13,670 nt of DNA from an uncultured Clostridia bacterium (GTDB taxonomy: Bacteria; Bacillota; Clostridia; Lachnospirales; Lachnospiraceae): positions 1-13,670 of the forward strand of contig CALZBV010000047.1 of assembly GCA_945622055.1 (NCBI GenBank), in the 5' to 3' direction. Shown here piece by piece: positions 1 through 6,832 of the stretch (position 1 is the stretch's first letter; every line of letters starts with the position of its first letter). The position numbers and the translations under genes were made by a program. The notes beneath the pieces are model-generated. The model was not told the origin of the DNA and ran no database searches. It was given only the letters and a program-made list of their open reading frames with translations.

Positions 1-2
1 AG

Positions 3-707
3 GACTATCTGACTGTGCTGTGCCTGGTACTTTTGTTTGGCTGTATCGGTGGAAGAGTGTTTTATGTGCTTTTTCATTATAGCTTTTTTGAAGACCGTTT
101 TCTTTGGAGTCTTGATTTACGAACCGGTGGATTAAGCTTTTATGGCGCGATGTTTGGTGCCTGGATTTCTGTGAAGGAATACTGCAGAAGGAAAAAGGCA
201 GACTTTTCAACGGTTGTGGATGCCCTGTGTTCTGCGGCTGCCTGGGCGGCCATTCCGGTATGGTTTGGCTGTGTTTTGCAAAAAGAGCCGTTCGGCAGGT
301 ATTACAGTGGTTTATTTTCAATGGCGGTACGTACCGATTTTCTGTTTCAACATAATGCAAGACTTCCAATGAAAGGGTTTGAGCAGAATACCATTGTTTC
401 GGAGGGTGTTTCTTATACCTGTATGCATCCGGTTGCATTGTATGGGTTTGTTCTTAGTATTATAGTAGCAGTTATTCTGCAGCTTTTGAAACGGTATGTG
501 AAGCAGGAGGGTGATTTGTTTTCACTGTATCTTTTTTTGACGGCAGTGGAGAATCTGGTTCTTTCCCTGTTTCTTTTAGACGGTGGGGATTTCTTTGGCA
601 TCCGGCTTCCGATGATAACCATCCTGTCGGTGTTGCTCATAATATTAATTCCATTGCACCTTGTGTTTCAGGGAAAACAAAAACCTGATTTTTTCAAAAG
701 TAAATAG
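3..707 (+). CDS. Lgt-like (prolipoprotein diacylglyceryl transferase fold) membrane protein, 5' end missing
   Basis: The reading frame is open to the left window edge, so the true start is not visible; about 234 residues remain. The protein is polytopic and hydrophobic and shows the Lgt family pattern: a GGRVFYVLF segment, then GGLSFYGAMFG (nt 126-158), then a segment ending EPFGR (nt 285-299), and a C-terminal membrane hairpin. Lgt transfers diacylglyceryl from phosphatidylglycerol to the lipobox cysteine of prolipoproteins at the membrane. The residues that do this in E. coli Lgt look replaced here. The usual His of GGLSxHGG is Tyr, the RxGNFxN signature reads WFGCVLQ (nt 261-281), and the late Arg and Glu (R239, E243 in E. 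coli) align by eye with Asn and Ser (nt 552-566). It is probably a non-catalytic or repurposed paralog. The family call is fairly safe; enzymatic function is doubtful. A terminator separates it from mraZ. Confidence 0.6.
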   Translation, partial: DYLTVLCLVLLFGCIGGRVFYVLFHYSFFEDRFLWSLDLRTGGLSFYGAMFGAWISVKEYCRRKKADFSTVVDALCSAAAWAAIPVWFGCVLQKEPFGRYYSGLFSMAVRTDFLFQHNARLPMKGFEQNTIVSEGVSYTCMHPVALYGFVLSIIVAVILQLLKRYVKQEGDLFSLYLFLTAVENLVLSLFLLDGGDFFGIRLPMITILSVLLIILIPLHLVFQGKQKPDFFKSK

Positions 708-733
708 TGCCGTAAGGTAGGATAAAATGACTG

Positions 734-761
734 AAGAGTCCGCGAAAGCGGGCTCTTTTTT
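734..761 (+). terminator. Intrinsic terminator after the Lgt-like gene
   Basis: The stem GAGTCCGC/GCGGGCTC (736-743 and 748-755) contains one T-G wobble and is extended by two A-T pairs. It closes on a GAAA tetraloop and runs into six T residues (756-761). It lies 27 nt after the stop of the upstream gene and before the mraZ promoter, so it insulates the dcw cluster from upstream transcription. Confidence 0.9.
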
Positions 762-816
762 GAACTTTAGAAAATTATATTCTACGGGTAAAAAAACGAA
801 AAAACATAAAAAGTTC

Positions 817-845
817 TTGAAAAAATGCATAAAGTGGTGTATGAT
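817..845 (+). promoter_or_regulatory. Sigma-A-type promoter of the mraZ/dcw operon
   Basis: A TTGAAA -35 hexamer (817-822) is followed after exactly 17 nt by a TATGAT -10 hexamer (840-845). Each matches the consensus at five of six positions. Predicted transcription starts near 851-852, right at the edge of the MraZ box array, giving a leader of about 58 nt before the mraZ ATG. One extra AAAGTGG box (831-837) lies in the spacer between the two hexamers. Confidence 0.75.
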
Positions 846-852
846 TAGTGTA

Positions 853-889
853 GAAGTGGAGGAAAGTGGAACGAAGTGGTATAAAGTGG
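853..889 (+). promoter_or_regulatory. Predicted MraZ operator: four AAGTGG direct repeats with 10-bp period
   Basis: AAGTGG occurs at 854-859, 864-869, 874-879 and 884-889, each on the same face of the helix and each preceded by A or G. MraZ proteins form rings of AbrB-like domains and bind short direct repeats spaced by about one helical turn in front of their own gene. The E. coli boxes are TGGG-type and the mollicute boxes are AAAGTG-type, and this array resembles the latter. The boxes start about at the predicted transcription start and end 20 nt before the mraZ ATG. They are therefore well placed for autoregulation by blocking initiation or promoter escape. The array is seen directly; binding by MraZ is inferred. 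Confidence 0.75.
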
Positions 890-909
890 TAAGGAAGGTG
901 GTGAAATCC

Positions 910-1338
910 ATGTTCATGGGAGAGTATGATCATACACTCGATCCGAAGGGCCGTATGATAGTTCCGGCCAAGTTTCGCGATGAACTGGGTGAACGATTTA
1001 TTCTTACCCTGGGACTGGATGGATGCCTGTTTGCTTATCCGATGCAGGAGTGGGAACAGTTTCTGGAGGGACTGAAAAAGCTTCCGGGAACGAGAGATGC
1101 CAGACAGCTCCAACGTCACTTTCTCGCAGGTGCTGCTGATGTAGAGGTGGACAAGCAGGGAAGATTTCTGATTCCACAAAGACTAAGAGAGCAGGCAGGA
1201 CTTGAGAAGGATGTACTGCTGGTTGGAGTGCTTTCCAAAATTGAAATCTGGAGCAGGGAACGCTGGGAACAGAATAACTGCTATGACAATGTGGATGATA
1301 TCGCAGAACACATGGCAGAATATGGTTTGAACTACTAA
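910..1338 (+). CDS. mraZ: MraZ, transcriptional regulator of the dcw cluster
   Basis: This 142-residue protein has two SpoVT/AbrB-type half-domains. The first carries DPKGRMIVPAKFR (residues 11-23) and the second carries DKQGRFLIPQRLR, the two DxxGR-type motifs diagnostic of MraZ. Family members assemble into rings and repress or tune the promoter of their own operon, which fits the four phased AAGTGG boxes just upstream. I chose the ATG at 910 because it gives the canonical MFMGEYDHTLD N terminus and family length, with AAGGAAGGTGG upstream as ribosome binding site. The frame stays open back to an ATG at 727, but that extension would translate the terminator, promoter and operator and is not real. 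It is the first gene of the operon, 20 nt before rsmH. Confidence 0.97.
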   Translation: MFMGEYDHTLDPKGRMIVPAKFRDELGERFILTLGLDGCLFAYPMQEWEQFLEGLKKLPGTRDARQLQRHFLAGAADVEVDKQGRFLIPQRLREQAGLEKDVLLVGVLSKIEIWSRERWEQNNCYDNVDDIAEHMAEYGLNY

Positions 1339-1358
1339 GGGAACGGGGGACGACAGGT

Positions 1359-2321
1359 TTGGCTGGACAGACGGAGCAGAAAATCACATTTTCACATAAG
1401 TCGGTATTGCTGGATGAAGTGATGGAAACGTTAAACATCAGACCGGACGGAACCTACGTGGATGGAACTCTTGGCGGAGCGGGACATGCTTATCACGTAT
1501 GTAAACGGTTAAAGAACGGAAGATTTATTGGAATTGATCAGGATGCGGATGCGATTTTAGCGGCAGGTCAGAAGCTGAAGGAGTTTGAGTTTGCAAGCAT
1601 TGTTCGAAGCAACTACTGTAACATGAAGGAAGTGCTTGCAGAAAAGGGGATTCAGAAGGTAAGTGGTATTTTACTTGATCTTGGAGTTTCTTCTTATCAG
1701 CTGGATACGCCTGAGCGTGGATTTTCTTACCGTGAAAACGATGCCCCGCTTGATATGCGGATGGACAACCGGATGGAGCTTACTGCAAAGGATATTGTGA
1801 ATACCTACAGTGAAGCGGAGCTGTTTCGGATGATTCGTGATTACGGAGAAGATCCCTTTGCAAAAAATATTGCAAAGCATATTATTGCCAGAAGAGAGCG
1901 TCAGCCGCTTGTAACCTGCGGTGATCTGAATGAGGCAATCCGGGCAGCAATTCCGATGAAAATACAGAAAAATCTGGGTCACCCTTCCAAGCGGACCTTT
2001 CAGGCAATTCGTATCGAACTGAACGGCGAGCTTCGGGTGCTTTCGGAAACCTTAGATACAATGATTGATTTACTGGAGGATGGCGGAAGATTATGTATTA
2101 TTACGTTTCATTCTTTAGAGGATCGAATCGTAAAGAACGGATTTAAAAGGAGAGAGAATCCGTGTGAATGTCCACCGGGATTTCCGGTGTGTGTATGCGG
2201 TAAAAAATCGGCCGGAAAGGTAATTACGAGGAAACCGATTTTACCAAGTGACAAAGAGTGTGAGGAGAACACAAGAGCAAGGAGTGCAAAACTACGGGTA
2301 TTTGAAAAACAGGAAAAGTAG
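1359..2321 (+). CDS. rsmH: RsmH (MraW), 16S rRNA m4C1402 N4-methyltransferase
   Basis: RsmH is a cytoplasmic enzyme that uses SAM to methylate N4 of C1402 in 16S rRNA at the ribosomal P site. The 320-residue product has the family start HKSVLLDEVMETL, the SAM-binding loop DGTLGGAGH (residues 35-43), LLDLGVSSYQLD, and the FHSLEDRIVK segment. Its C-terminal tail ends in NTRARSAKLRVFEK. The length is only slightly above the usual 310-316. The chosen start is TTG at 1359, preceded by GGGGGA (1345-1350) at 8 nt spacing; no nearby in-frame ATG would keep the conserved N terminus. It follows mraZ by 20 nt and precedes ftsL by 11 nt, in one transcription unit. Confidence 0.97.
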   Translation: MAGQTEQKITFSHKSVLLDEVMETLNIRPDGTYVDGTLGGAGHAYHVCKRLKNGRFIGIDQDADAILAAGQKLKEFEFASIVRSNYCNMKEVLAEKGIQKVSGILLDLGVSSYQLDTPERGFSYRENDAPLDMRMDNRMELTAKDIVNTYSEAELFRMIRDYGEDPFAKNIAKHIIARRERQPLVTCGDLNEAIRAAIPMKIQKNLGHPSKRTFQAIRIELNGELRVLSETLDTMIDLLEDGGRLCIITFHSLEDRIVKNGFKRRENPCECPPGFPVCVCGKKSAGKVITRKPILPSDKECEENTRARSAKLRVFEKQEK

Positions 2322-2332
2322 GAGGAGACAGC

Positions 2333-2800
2333 ATGGACGCTAAGAGAAATCAGTACAGAAGAGATTATTATGTGGACGGAACCGCGGCAAGACAGCTGAA
2401 GGTGATGCCGGAGCCGGTACGGCAGGAGGAAGTTGTTGCACAGCCGAGAATCGTAAAAAAAGTTACGCCGAAGCTCAGCCACGGAATAGATTTATTTTCC
2501 ATGACACTTTTACTTGCAGCTATGGCAATTGCGCTTTATTTGTGTTATGATTATCTTCAGGTACAGGGAAATATCGTACAGCTGAAGAGGGATATCATGA
2601 ATCTCGGAAGCACCTATGATACGCTTGCGTCTGAAAACGCAGCACTGGAGGAAAGTCTGAACACCCAGCTGAATTGGGACCAGGTGTATCTGACTGCGGT
2701 GAATGAGCTTGGTATGGTATATCCGAATAAGAATGAAGTGGTTACATACACCTCCGGGGAGAGAGGATATGTGATTCAGTACAGGAGTATTCCGGAGTAG
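2333..2800 (+). CDS. ftsL: FtsL-type septum formation protein
   Basis: This is a small bitopic membrane protein of 155 residues: a basic, variable cytoplasmic tail (about 1-52), one transmembrane helix (about 54-73), and an extracytoplasmic coiled-coil segment (about 76-110) with a heptad-like run of Leu and Ile. FtsL pairs with DivIC and DivIB in the divisome and regulates FtsW and the class B PBP. The sequence itself is weakly conserved, so the call rests on topology and position between rsmH and the PBP genes, the standard ftsL slot. The ATG at 2333 has a strong GGAGGAG site 5 nt upstream. The cytoplasmic tail of about 50 residues is long for the family. DivIC is a possible alternative name. 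Confidence 0.85.
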   Translation: MDAKRNQYRRDYYVDGTAARQLKVMPEPVRQEEVVAQPRIVKKVTPKLSHGIDLFSMTLLLAAMAIALYLCYDYLQVQGNIVQLKRDIMNLGSTYDTLASENAALEESLNTQLNWDQVYLTAVNELGMVYPNKNEVVTYTSGERGYVIQYRSIPE

Positions 2801-2808
2801 GAGATCAT

Positions 2809-4770
2809 ATGGGACAGACGGGAAAAAGAACCAGGGAGCAAAAGAAACTGACAGGCAAAATGCAGGCATGTTTGTGGCTTGTATTTTGCCTGTTTCTTGT
2901 GGGCATATTAATTATTATGATTCGTGTTCTGATAGTCGGTAATAACGCAAGCTACACAAAGAAGGCATTACAGCAGAAAACGAATTCCGACCGTGTGATT
3001 GCATATCAGCGAGGTGATATTTTGGACCGCAATGGTACCGTTCTGGCAAAAAGCGAACGCGTATATCATATGATTTTGGATGCCAGAATGATTGTATCCA
3101 AAGAAAAATATATTGAACCGACCATCCGGGCACTTGTTTCGGTATACGGCTATGAAGAGGGACAACTCAGACAGCTGCTTGAGGAACGTAAGGACAGTGC
3201 ATACTACCGTATGAAAAAGAACATGACCTATGAGGAAAAGCTTGCGTTTGAAACCTATGTGAAGAATCTTTCAAAGCCGGAGAACGGAAAAGTAAATGAC
3301 GATGCAGGAAATGTAGTTGGCATCACGTTTGAAGAGGAATTTCTCCGGGTGTATCCGTTTGAAACGCTTGCCTCCCATGTCATCGGTTTTGCGAAGGCCG
3401 ACGGTGAGGGAACCTACGGCATTGAACAGCAGTACAATGAGGAACTGACCGGAACCAACGGAAGAGTGTTTGACTTTTATGATTCGAATCTGAATGTGCG
3501 CGAGGAGAACAGACCGGCCATCGATGGAAATACGATTGTTTCTACAATTGACGTAAATCTTCAGAGAATCGTTCAGAGGCATGTGGAGGATTTTCTGGAT
3601 GAGATAGGAGCAGACAATGTCGGTGTACTGATGATGGATGTAAATAATGGCGAGGTGCTTGCCATGCAGTCCAACTACGGATACGACCTGAATAACCCGC
3701 GTGATCTTTCTGCAAGATTTTCGAAGGAAACACTGGAAACAATGAGCAGTGATGAGCTGCTGACGCAGCTTTACAAGCAGTGGAGGAATTTCTGTATCAA
3801 TGATTCCTATGAGCCCGGTTCCACGTTCAAGCCGTTTACGGTAGCAAGTGCACTTGAGGAGGATCTGATAAACAAAACAGAGACTTTTTTGTGTAATGGT
3901 GGAGAACAGGTTGCGAATTTCTATATTTCCTGTCATAACAAATGGGGGCATGGTTATGTAAATGCAGCACAGAGTATCATGCAGTCCTGTAATGATGCGT
4001 TAATGGAGATTGCGGAGAGAGAGGGAAGAACTGTATTTTCAGAGTATCAGAGACATTTTCTGTTTGGACAGCTGACCGGTATTGACCTTCCGGGCGAGGT
4101 TCCGGGTATGATTCAGCCGGAGGAAAGGATAAATGAAACAGAGCTTGCCACGGCAAGCTTTGGTATGGGATTTACCACTACGATGATTCAGCTTGGTTCT
4201 GCATTTTGCTCCATGGTAAACGGTGGAACATACTACGAGCCGCATATCGTTAAGGAGATTCGCAATTCGGAGGGGGTTGTATTAAAGACAGTAGAGCCAC
4301 GTGTGGTATGTAATACGGTTTCTGCTGACACCTCGGAGTTTTTGAAAGATGCATTTTATCTTACGGTTCAGGAGGGAACTGCAAAGGCTGCACAGGTGGA
4401 AGGCTACTTAATCGGTGGAAAGACCGGTACGGCACAGAAGCTTCCTCGTAGCGAAGGAAAGTATCTTGTATCATTTATTGGCTGTGTTCCGGCAGATAAG
4501 CCGCAGGTAATGATTTATGTTGTTGTGGATGAGGCGGCTGATGAAGAATTACAGAGTCAGGCGTCGATTGCGTCCGGACTTGCAGGAAAGATTTTGGAGG
4601 AGGTCCTTCCGTATCTGAAGATATATCCGGATGGAGAAATCAATTATCCGAGCTTTCAGATTAAGTCGGAGGATGTAAAGATGCAGGAGGGAGAGATTGG
4701 GGATACCGGTGTGGTATATGATCCGTCCCAGAATGAAAAGGTGAACAATGTGCTGCCGGATGGCATGTAA
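2809..4770 (+). CDS. ftsI: Class B penicillin-binding protein, FtsI/PbpB type (septal transpeptidase)
   Basis: This 653-residue transpeptidase cross-links septal peptidoglycan. It has a short basic N terminus, one membrane anchor (about 20-42), and a pedestal or dimerisation domain starting near RGDILDRNG. The penicillin-binding domain has all three active-site motifs: STFK (S338 to K341, nucleophile S338), SCN (393-395) and KTG (538-540). No PASTA domain is seen; the protein ends in an acidic tail of about 40 residues after EEVLPYLKIYPDGE. The ATG at 2809 follows ftsL by 8 nt with GGAG upstream. By order (ftsL, then PBP, then PASTA-containing PBP) it corresponds to B. subtilis pbpB. It shares unusual local features with the next gene (WRNxCI before the active site, and a CH 13 residues after an earlier Cys), so the two look like tandem paralogs. 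Confidence 0.93.
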   Translation: MGQTGKRTREQKKLTGKMQACLWLVFCLFLVGILIIMIRVLIVGNNASYTKKALQQKTNSDRVIAYQRGDILDRNGTVLAKSERVYHMILDARMIVSKEKYIEPTIRALVSVYGYEEGQLRQLLEERKDSAYYRMKKNMTYEEKLAFETYVKNLSKPENGKVNDDAGNVVGITFEEEFLRVYPFETLASHVIGFAKADGEGTYGIEQQYNEELTGTNGRVFDFYDSNLNVREENRPAIDGNTIVSTIDVNLQRIVQRHVEDFLDEIGADNVGVLMMDVNNGEVLAMQSNYGYDLNNPRDLSARFSKETLETMSSDELLTQLYKQWRNFCINDSYEPGSTFKPFTVASALEEDLINKTETFLCNGGEQVANFYISCHNKWGHGYVNAAQSIMQSCNDALMEIAEREGRTVFSEYQRHFLFGQLTGIDLPGEVPGMIQPEERINETELATASFGMGFTTTMIQLGSAFCSMVNGGTYYEPHIVKEIRNSEGVVLKTVEPRVVCNTVSADTSEFLKDAFYLTVQEGTAKAAQVEGYLIGGKTGTAQKLPRSEGKYLVSFIGCVPADKPQVMIYVVVDEAADEELQSQASIASGLAGKILEEVLPYLKIYPDGEINYPSFQIKSEDVKMQEGEIGDTGVVYDPSQNEKVNNVLPDGM

Positions 4771-4779
4771 GCTTAGTAA

Positions 4780-4811
4780 ACCGCATAGGATGAAAAATAA
4801 AACCATGCGGT
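4780..4811 (+). promoter_or_regulatory. Inverted repeat covering the start of the second PBP gene
   Basis: ACCGCAT (4780-4786) and ATGCGGT (4805-4811) form a perfect 7-bp inverted repeat with an 18-nt A-rich loop. The loop holds the only Shine-Dalgarno-like sequence (AGGATG) of the gene, and the 3' arm covers the first two bases of the GTG start at 4810. In mRNA this could dampen translation of the downstream gene. The repeat is visible; the role is inferred. Confidence 0.4.
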
Positions 4812-6765
4812 GATTGGGTTGAAGGTTACTACGACAAGACAAAGAAAATCCCTGTTGTTCGTGCTTTTTGTTTTTGTGCTGGCAGCGATTGTTCTTGGTG
4901 GCAGACTTCTGTATCTGATGATACTGAATGCAAGGCGCTATGAGCTTATGGCGGAGGAGCTTCATGAACGGGAACGAAGCATAAAGGCTGCCCGTGGAAT
5001 TATCTATGACAGAAACGGAGTAATCCTTGCGGATAATGCCCCGGTTTGTACAGTATCTGTAATAAACAGCCAGATTACGGACCCGGAGCGTGTGATTCAG
5101 GTGCTTTGTGAGGTTTTGGAGCTTCCGGAAGCGACGGTACGGAAACGAGTGGAAAAGGTTTCTTCCATTGAACGTATCAAATCCAATGTCCCCAAAGAAA
5201 CTGCGGACCGCCTTCGAAGCTTTTCGCTGGACGGCGTTATGGTGGATGAGGACTATAAGCGGTTTTATCCTTATGGTTCACTTGCCTCAAAGGTCATCGG
5301 CTTTACCGGTGGGGATAATCAGGGGATTCTTGGGTTGGAGGTAAAATATGATTCAGTCCTCATGGGAACGCCCGGAAAAATTCTGACATTGACTACTGCG
5401 CACGGAACAGAAATCGAAAATGCTGCAGAGGGCCGGATTGAGCCAATCAACGGAAATTCGTTAACCGTGAGCCTTGATATTGAGATTCAGAAGGTTGCCG
5501 AACAGGCAGCTAACAAGGTACTGGAGGCAAAGGGTGCAAACCATGTAAGTCTTGTAGTAATGAACCCGCAAAACGGTGAGATATATGCAATGGTCAATGT
5601 ACCGGAGTTTGATTTAAATGCACCGTATGAATGGAATAGTGAATTTGCTCCGGCGGAGGGCGAGAAGCTTTCGGCGGAACAAACACAGATTTTGCTAAAC
5701 AAAATGTGGAGAAACCCATGCATCAGTGACACCTATGAGCCGGGTTCCACCTTTAAAATACTGACTGCCATGTCTGCCTTAGAGGAGGGAGAGGTCCGGC
5801 TTACCGACCGTTTTTTCTGCCCAGGCTATAAAATTGTCGAGGACCGTATGATTCGTTGTCATAAGGCCGGTGGGCATGGAAGCGAATCCTTTGTGGATGG
5901 AATAAAAAACTCCTGTAATCCGGTATTTATGGAAATCGGTGCAAGAGTCGGTGCAAAACGCCTGCTGGAAAACTTTAATAAGGTTGGACTGTTAGAAAAA
6001 ACCGGAATTGATCTTCCGGGAGAAGCCGGGGCAATCATGCATAAGCTGGAAAACATCAAGCCTGTGGAGCTTGCCACAATTTCCTTCGGGCAGTCCTTTC
6101 AGATTACTCCGATGCAGCTTTTATCTGCTGTCAGCTGCGTCATCAATGGAGGAAAAAAAATAACCCCTCACTTTGGCGTGAAGGTGACGAATCAGGAGGA
6201 TAAGGTAATCCGTACATTTACGTATCCGGTGACGGAGCAGGTTTTGAAAACAGAAACCTGCGAAACGATGAAGCAGCTTCTGGAAGCAGTTGTTCATGAT
6301 GGAACCGGAAAACGTGCGTACCTTCCGGGGTTTCGCATTGGCGGAAAAACGGCAACCTCGGAAAAGCTTCCGAGAAGCCTGAATACATATATATCCTCAT
6401 TTATAGGCTTTGCACCTGCGGAGAATCCGCAGGTGCTGGCGTTAGTGCTGATTGATGAACCTGAAGGGATATATTATGGCGGAACGATTGCTGCTCCGGT
6501 GATTTCCGAGGTGTTTGCGCAGATTTTACCGTATCTTGGCATTGAAAAGAAATATTCAGAGGATGAACTGAAGCTGAAAAATGTTGGATGTCTTACGGTT
6601 CCGGAACTGACCGGAATGACGAAGACAGAGGTGAAAAAGCTGCTTTTGGCATATGAATTTGGTGAGATATTCTATGAAGGGGACGGAGACATTGTAACCG
6701 AACAGTTTCCGCTACCGGGGGATCTGGTAAATAAAAAGAGTAGCTTGATTCTGTATTTGAAATAG
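4810..6765 (+). CDS. spoVD: Class B penicillin-binding protein with C-terminal PASTA domain, SpoVD-like
   Basis: This 651-residue membrane-anchored transpeptidase has a transmembrane helix at about 16-40, a pedestal starting at RGIIYDRNG, and a catalytic domain with STFK (S313 to K316) and SCN (368-370). One PASTA domain sits at the end, from about residue 595 (VPELTGMTKTEVKKLL) to the C terminus. A single C-terminal PASTA domain in the second of two tandem PBPs is the arrangement of SpoVD, needed for spore cortex synthesis; a vegetative role is also possible. The third motif reads KTA (513-515), not KTG. Cys337 and Cys350 lie close after the active site and could be redox-sensitive, as reported for B. 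subtilis SpoVD. The start is uncertain: GTG 4810 is used, TTG 4819 is an alternative, and neither has a strong ribosome site. Confidence 0.88.
   Translation: MIGLKVTTTRQRKSLLFVLFVFVLAAIVLGGRLLYLMILNARRYELMAEELHERERSIKAARGIIYDRNGVILADNAPVCTVSVINSQITDPERVIQVLCEVLELPEATVRKRVEKVSSIERIKSNVPKETADRLRSFSLDGVMVDEDYKRFYPYGSLASKVIGFTGGDNQGILGLEVKYDSVLMGTPGKILTLTTAHGTEIENAAEGRIEPINGNSLTVSLDIEIQKVAEQAANKVLEAKGANHVSLVVMNPQNGEIYAMVNVPEFDLNAPYEWNSEFAPAEGEKLSAEQTQILLNKMWRNPCISDTYEPGSTFKILTAMSALEEGEVRLTDRFFCPGYKIVEDRMIRCHKAGGHGSESFVDGIKNSCNPVFMEIGARVGAKRLLENFNKVGLLEKTGIDLPGEAGAIMHKLENIKPVELATISFGQSFQITPMQLLSAVSCVINGGKKITPHFGVKVTNQEDKVIRTFTYPVTEQVLKTETCETMKQLLEAVVHDGTGKRAYLPGFRIGGKTATSEKLPRSLNTYISSFIGFAPAENPQVLALVLIDEPEGIYYGGTIAAPVISEVFAQILPYLGIEKKYSEDELKLKNVGCLTVPELTGMTKTEVKKLLLAYEFGEIFYEGDGDIVTEQFPLPGDLVNKKSSLILYLK
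6412..6436 (+). repeat. Perfect 11-bp hairpin inside the second PBP gene
   Basis: GCACCTGCGGA (6412-6422) and TCCGCAGGTGC (6426-6436) are exact reverse complements around a GAA loop. The stem has eight G-C pairs, and the sequence encodes the conserved APAENPQVL stretch. No T run follows, so it is not a terminator. Confidence 0.6.
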
Positions 6766-6773
6766 AGTATACT
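6745..6773 (+). promoter_or_regulatory. Candidate promoter for murD and downstream genes
   Basis: TTGATT (6745-6750) and TATACT (6768-6773) are separated by exactly 17 nt, matching sigma-A consensus at four and five of six positions. The -35 lies in the last codons of the second PBP gene and the -10 just after its stop, so transcription would start near 6780, in the 67-nt gap before murD. It would let the murD-ftsW-murA-divIB block be expressed apart from the MraZ-controlled promoter. It is predicted by eye only. Confidence 0.45.
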
Positions 6774-6832
6774 GTTTTTAGTGTATGTACGAAGGAACGA
6801 TATACAACAGTTTGTAGTGGAGGAAAACAAAG

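Noticed and set aside
727..909. In-frame N-terminal extension of mraZ starting at ATG 727
   Set aside because: It would translate through the upstream terminator, the promoter and the operator, and adds 61 residues unlike any MraZ; the ATG at 910 gives the canonical protein.
2187..2203. Inverted repeat CACCGG/CCGGTG in rsmH
   Set aside because: Only 6 bp, and it falls in the conserved CPPGFPVCVCG coding region; too short to mean anything.
3271..3951. Long minus-strand ORF (226 codons) and other antisense ORFs, such as 7625-8158
   Set aside because: They lie opposite strongly conserved PBP and MurD coding sequence, have no recognisable domain, and are explained as shadows of codon bias.
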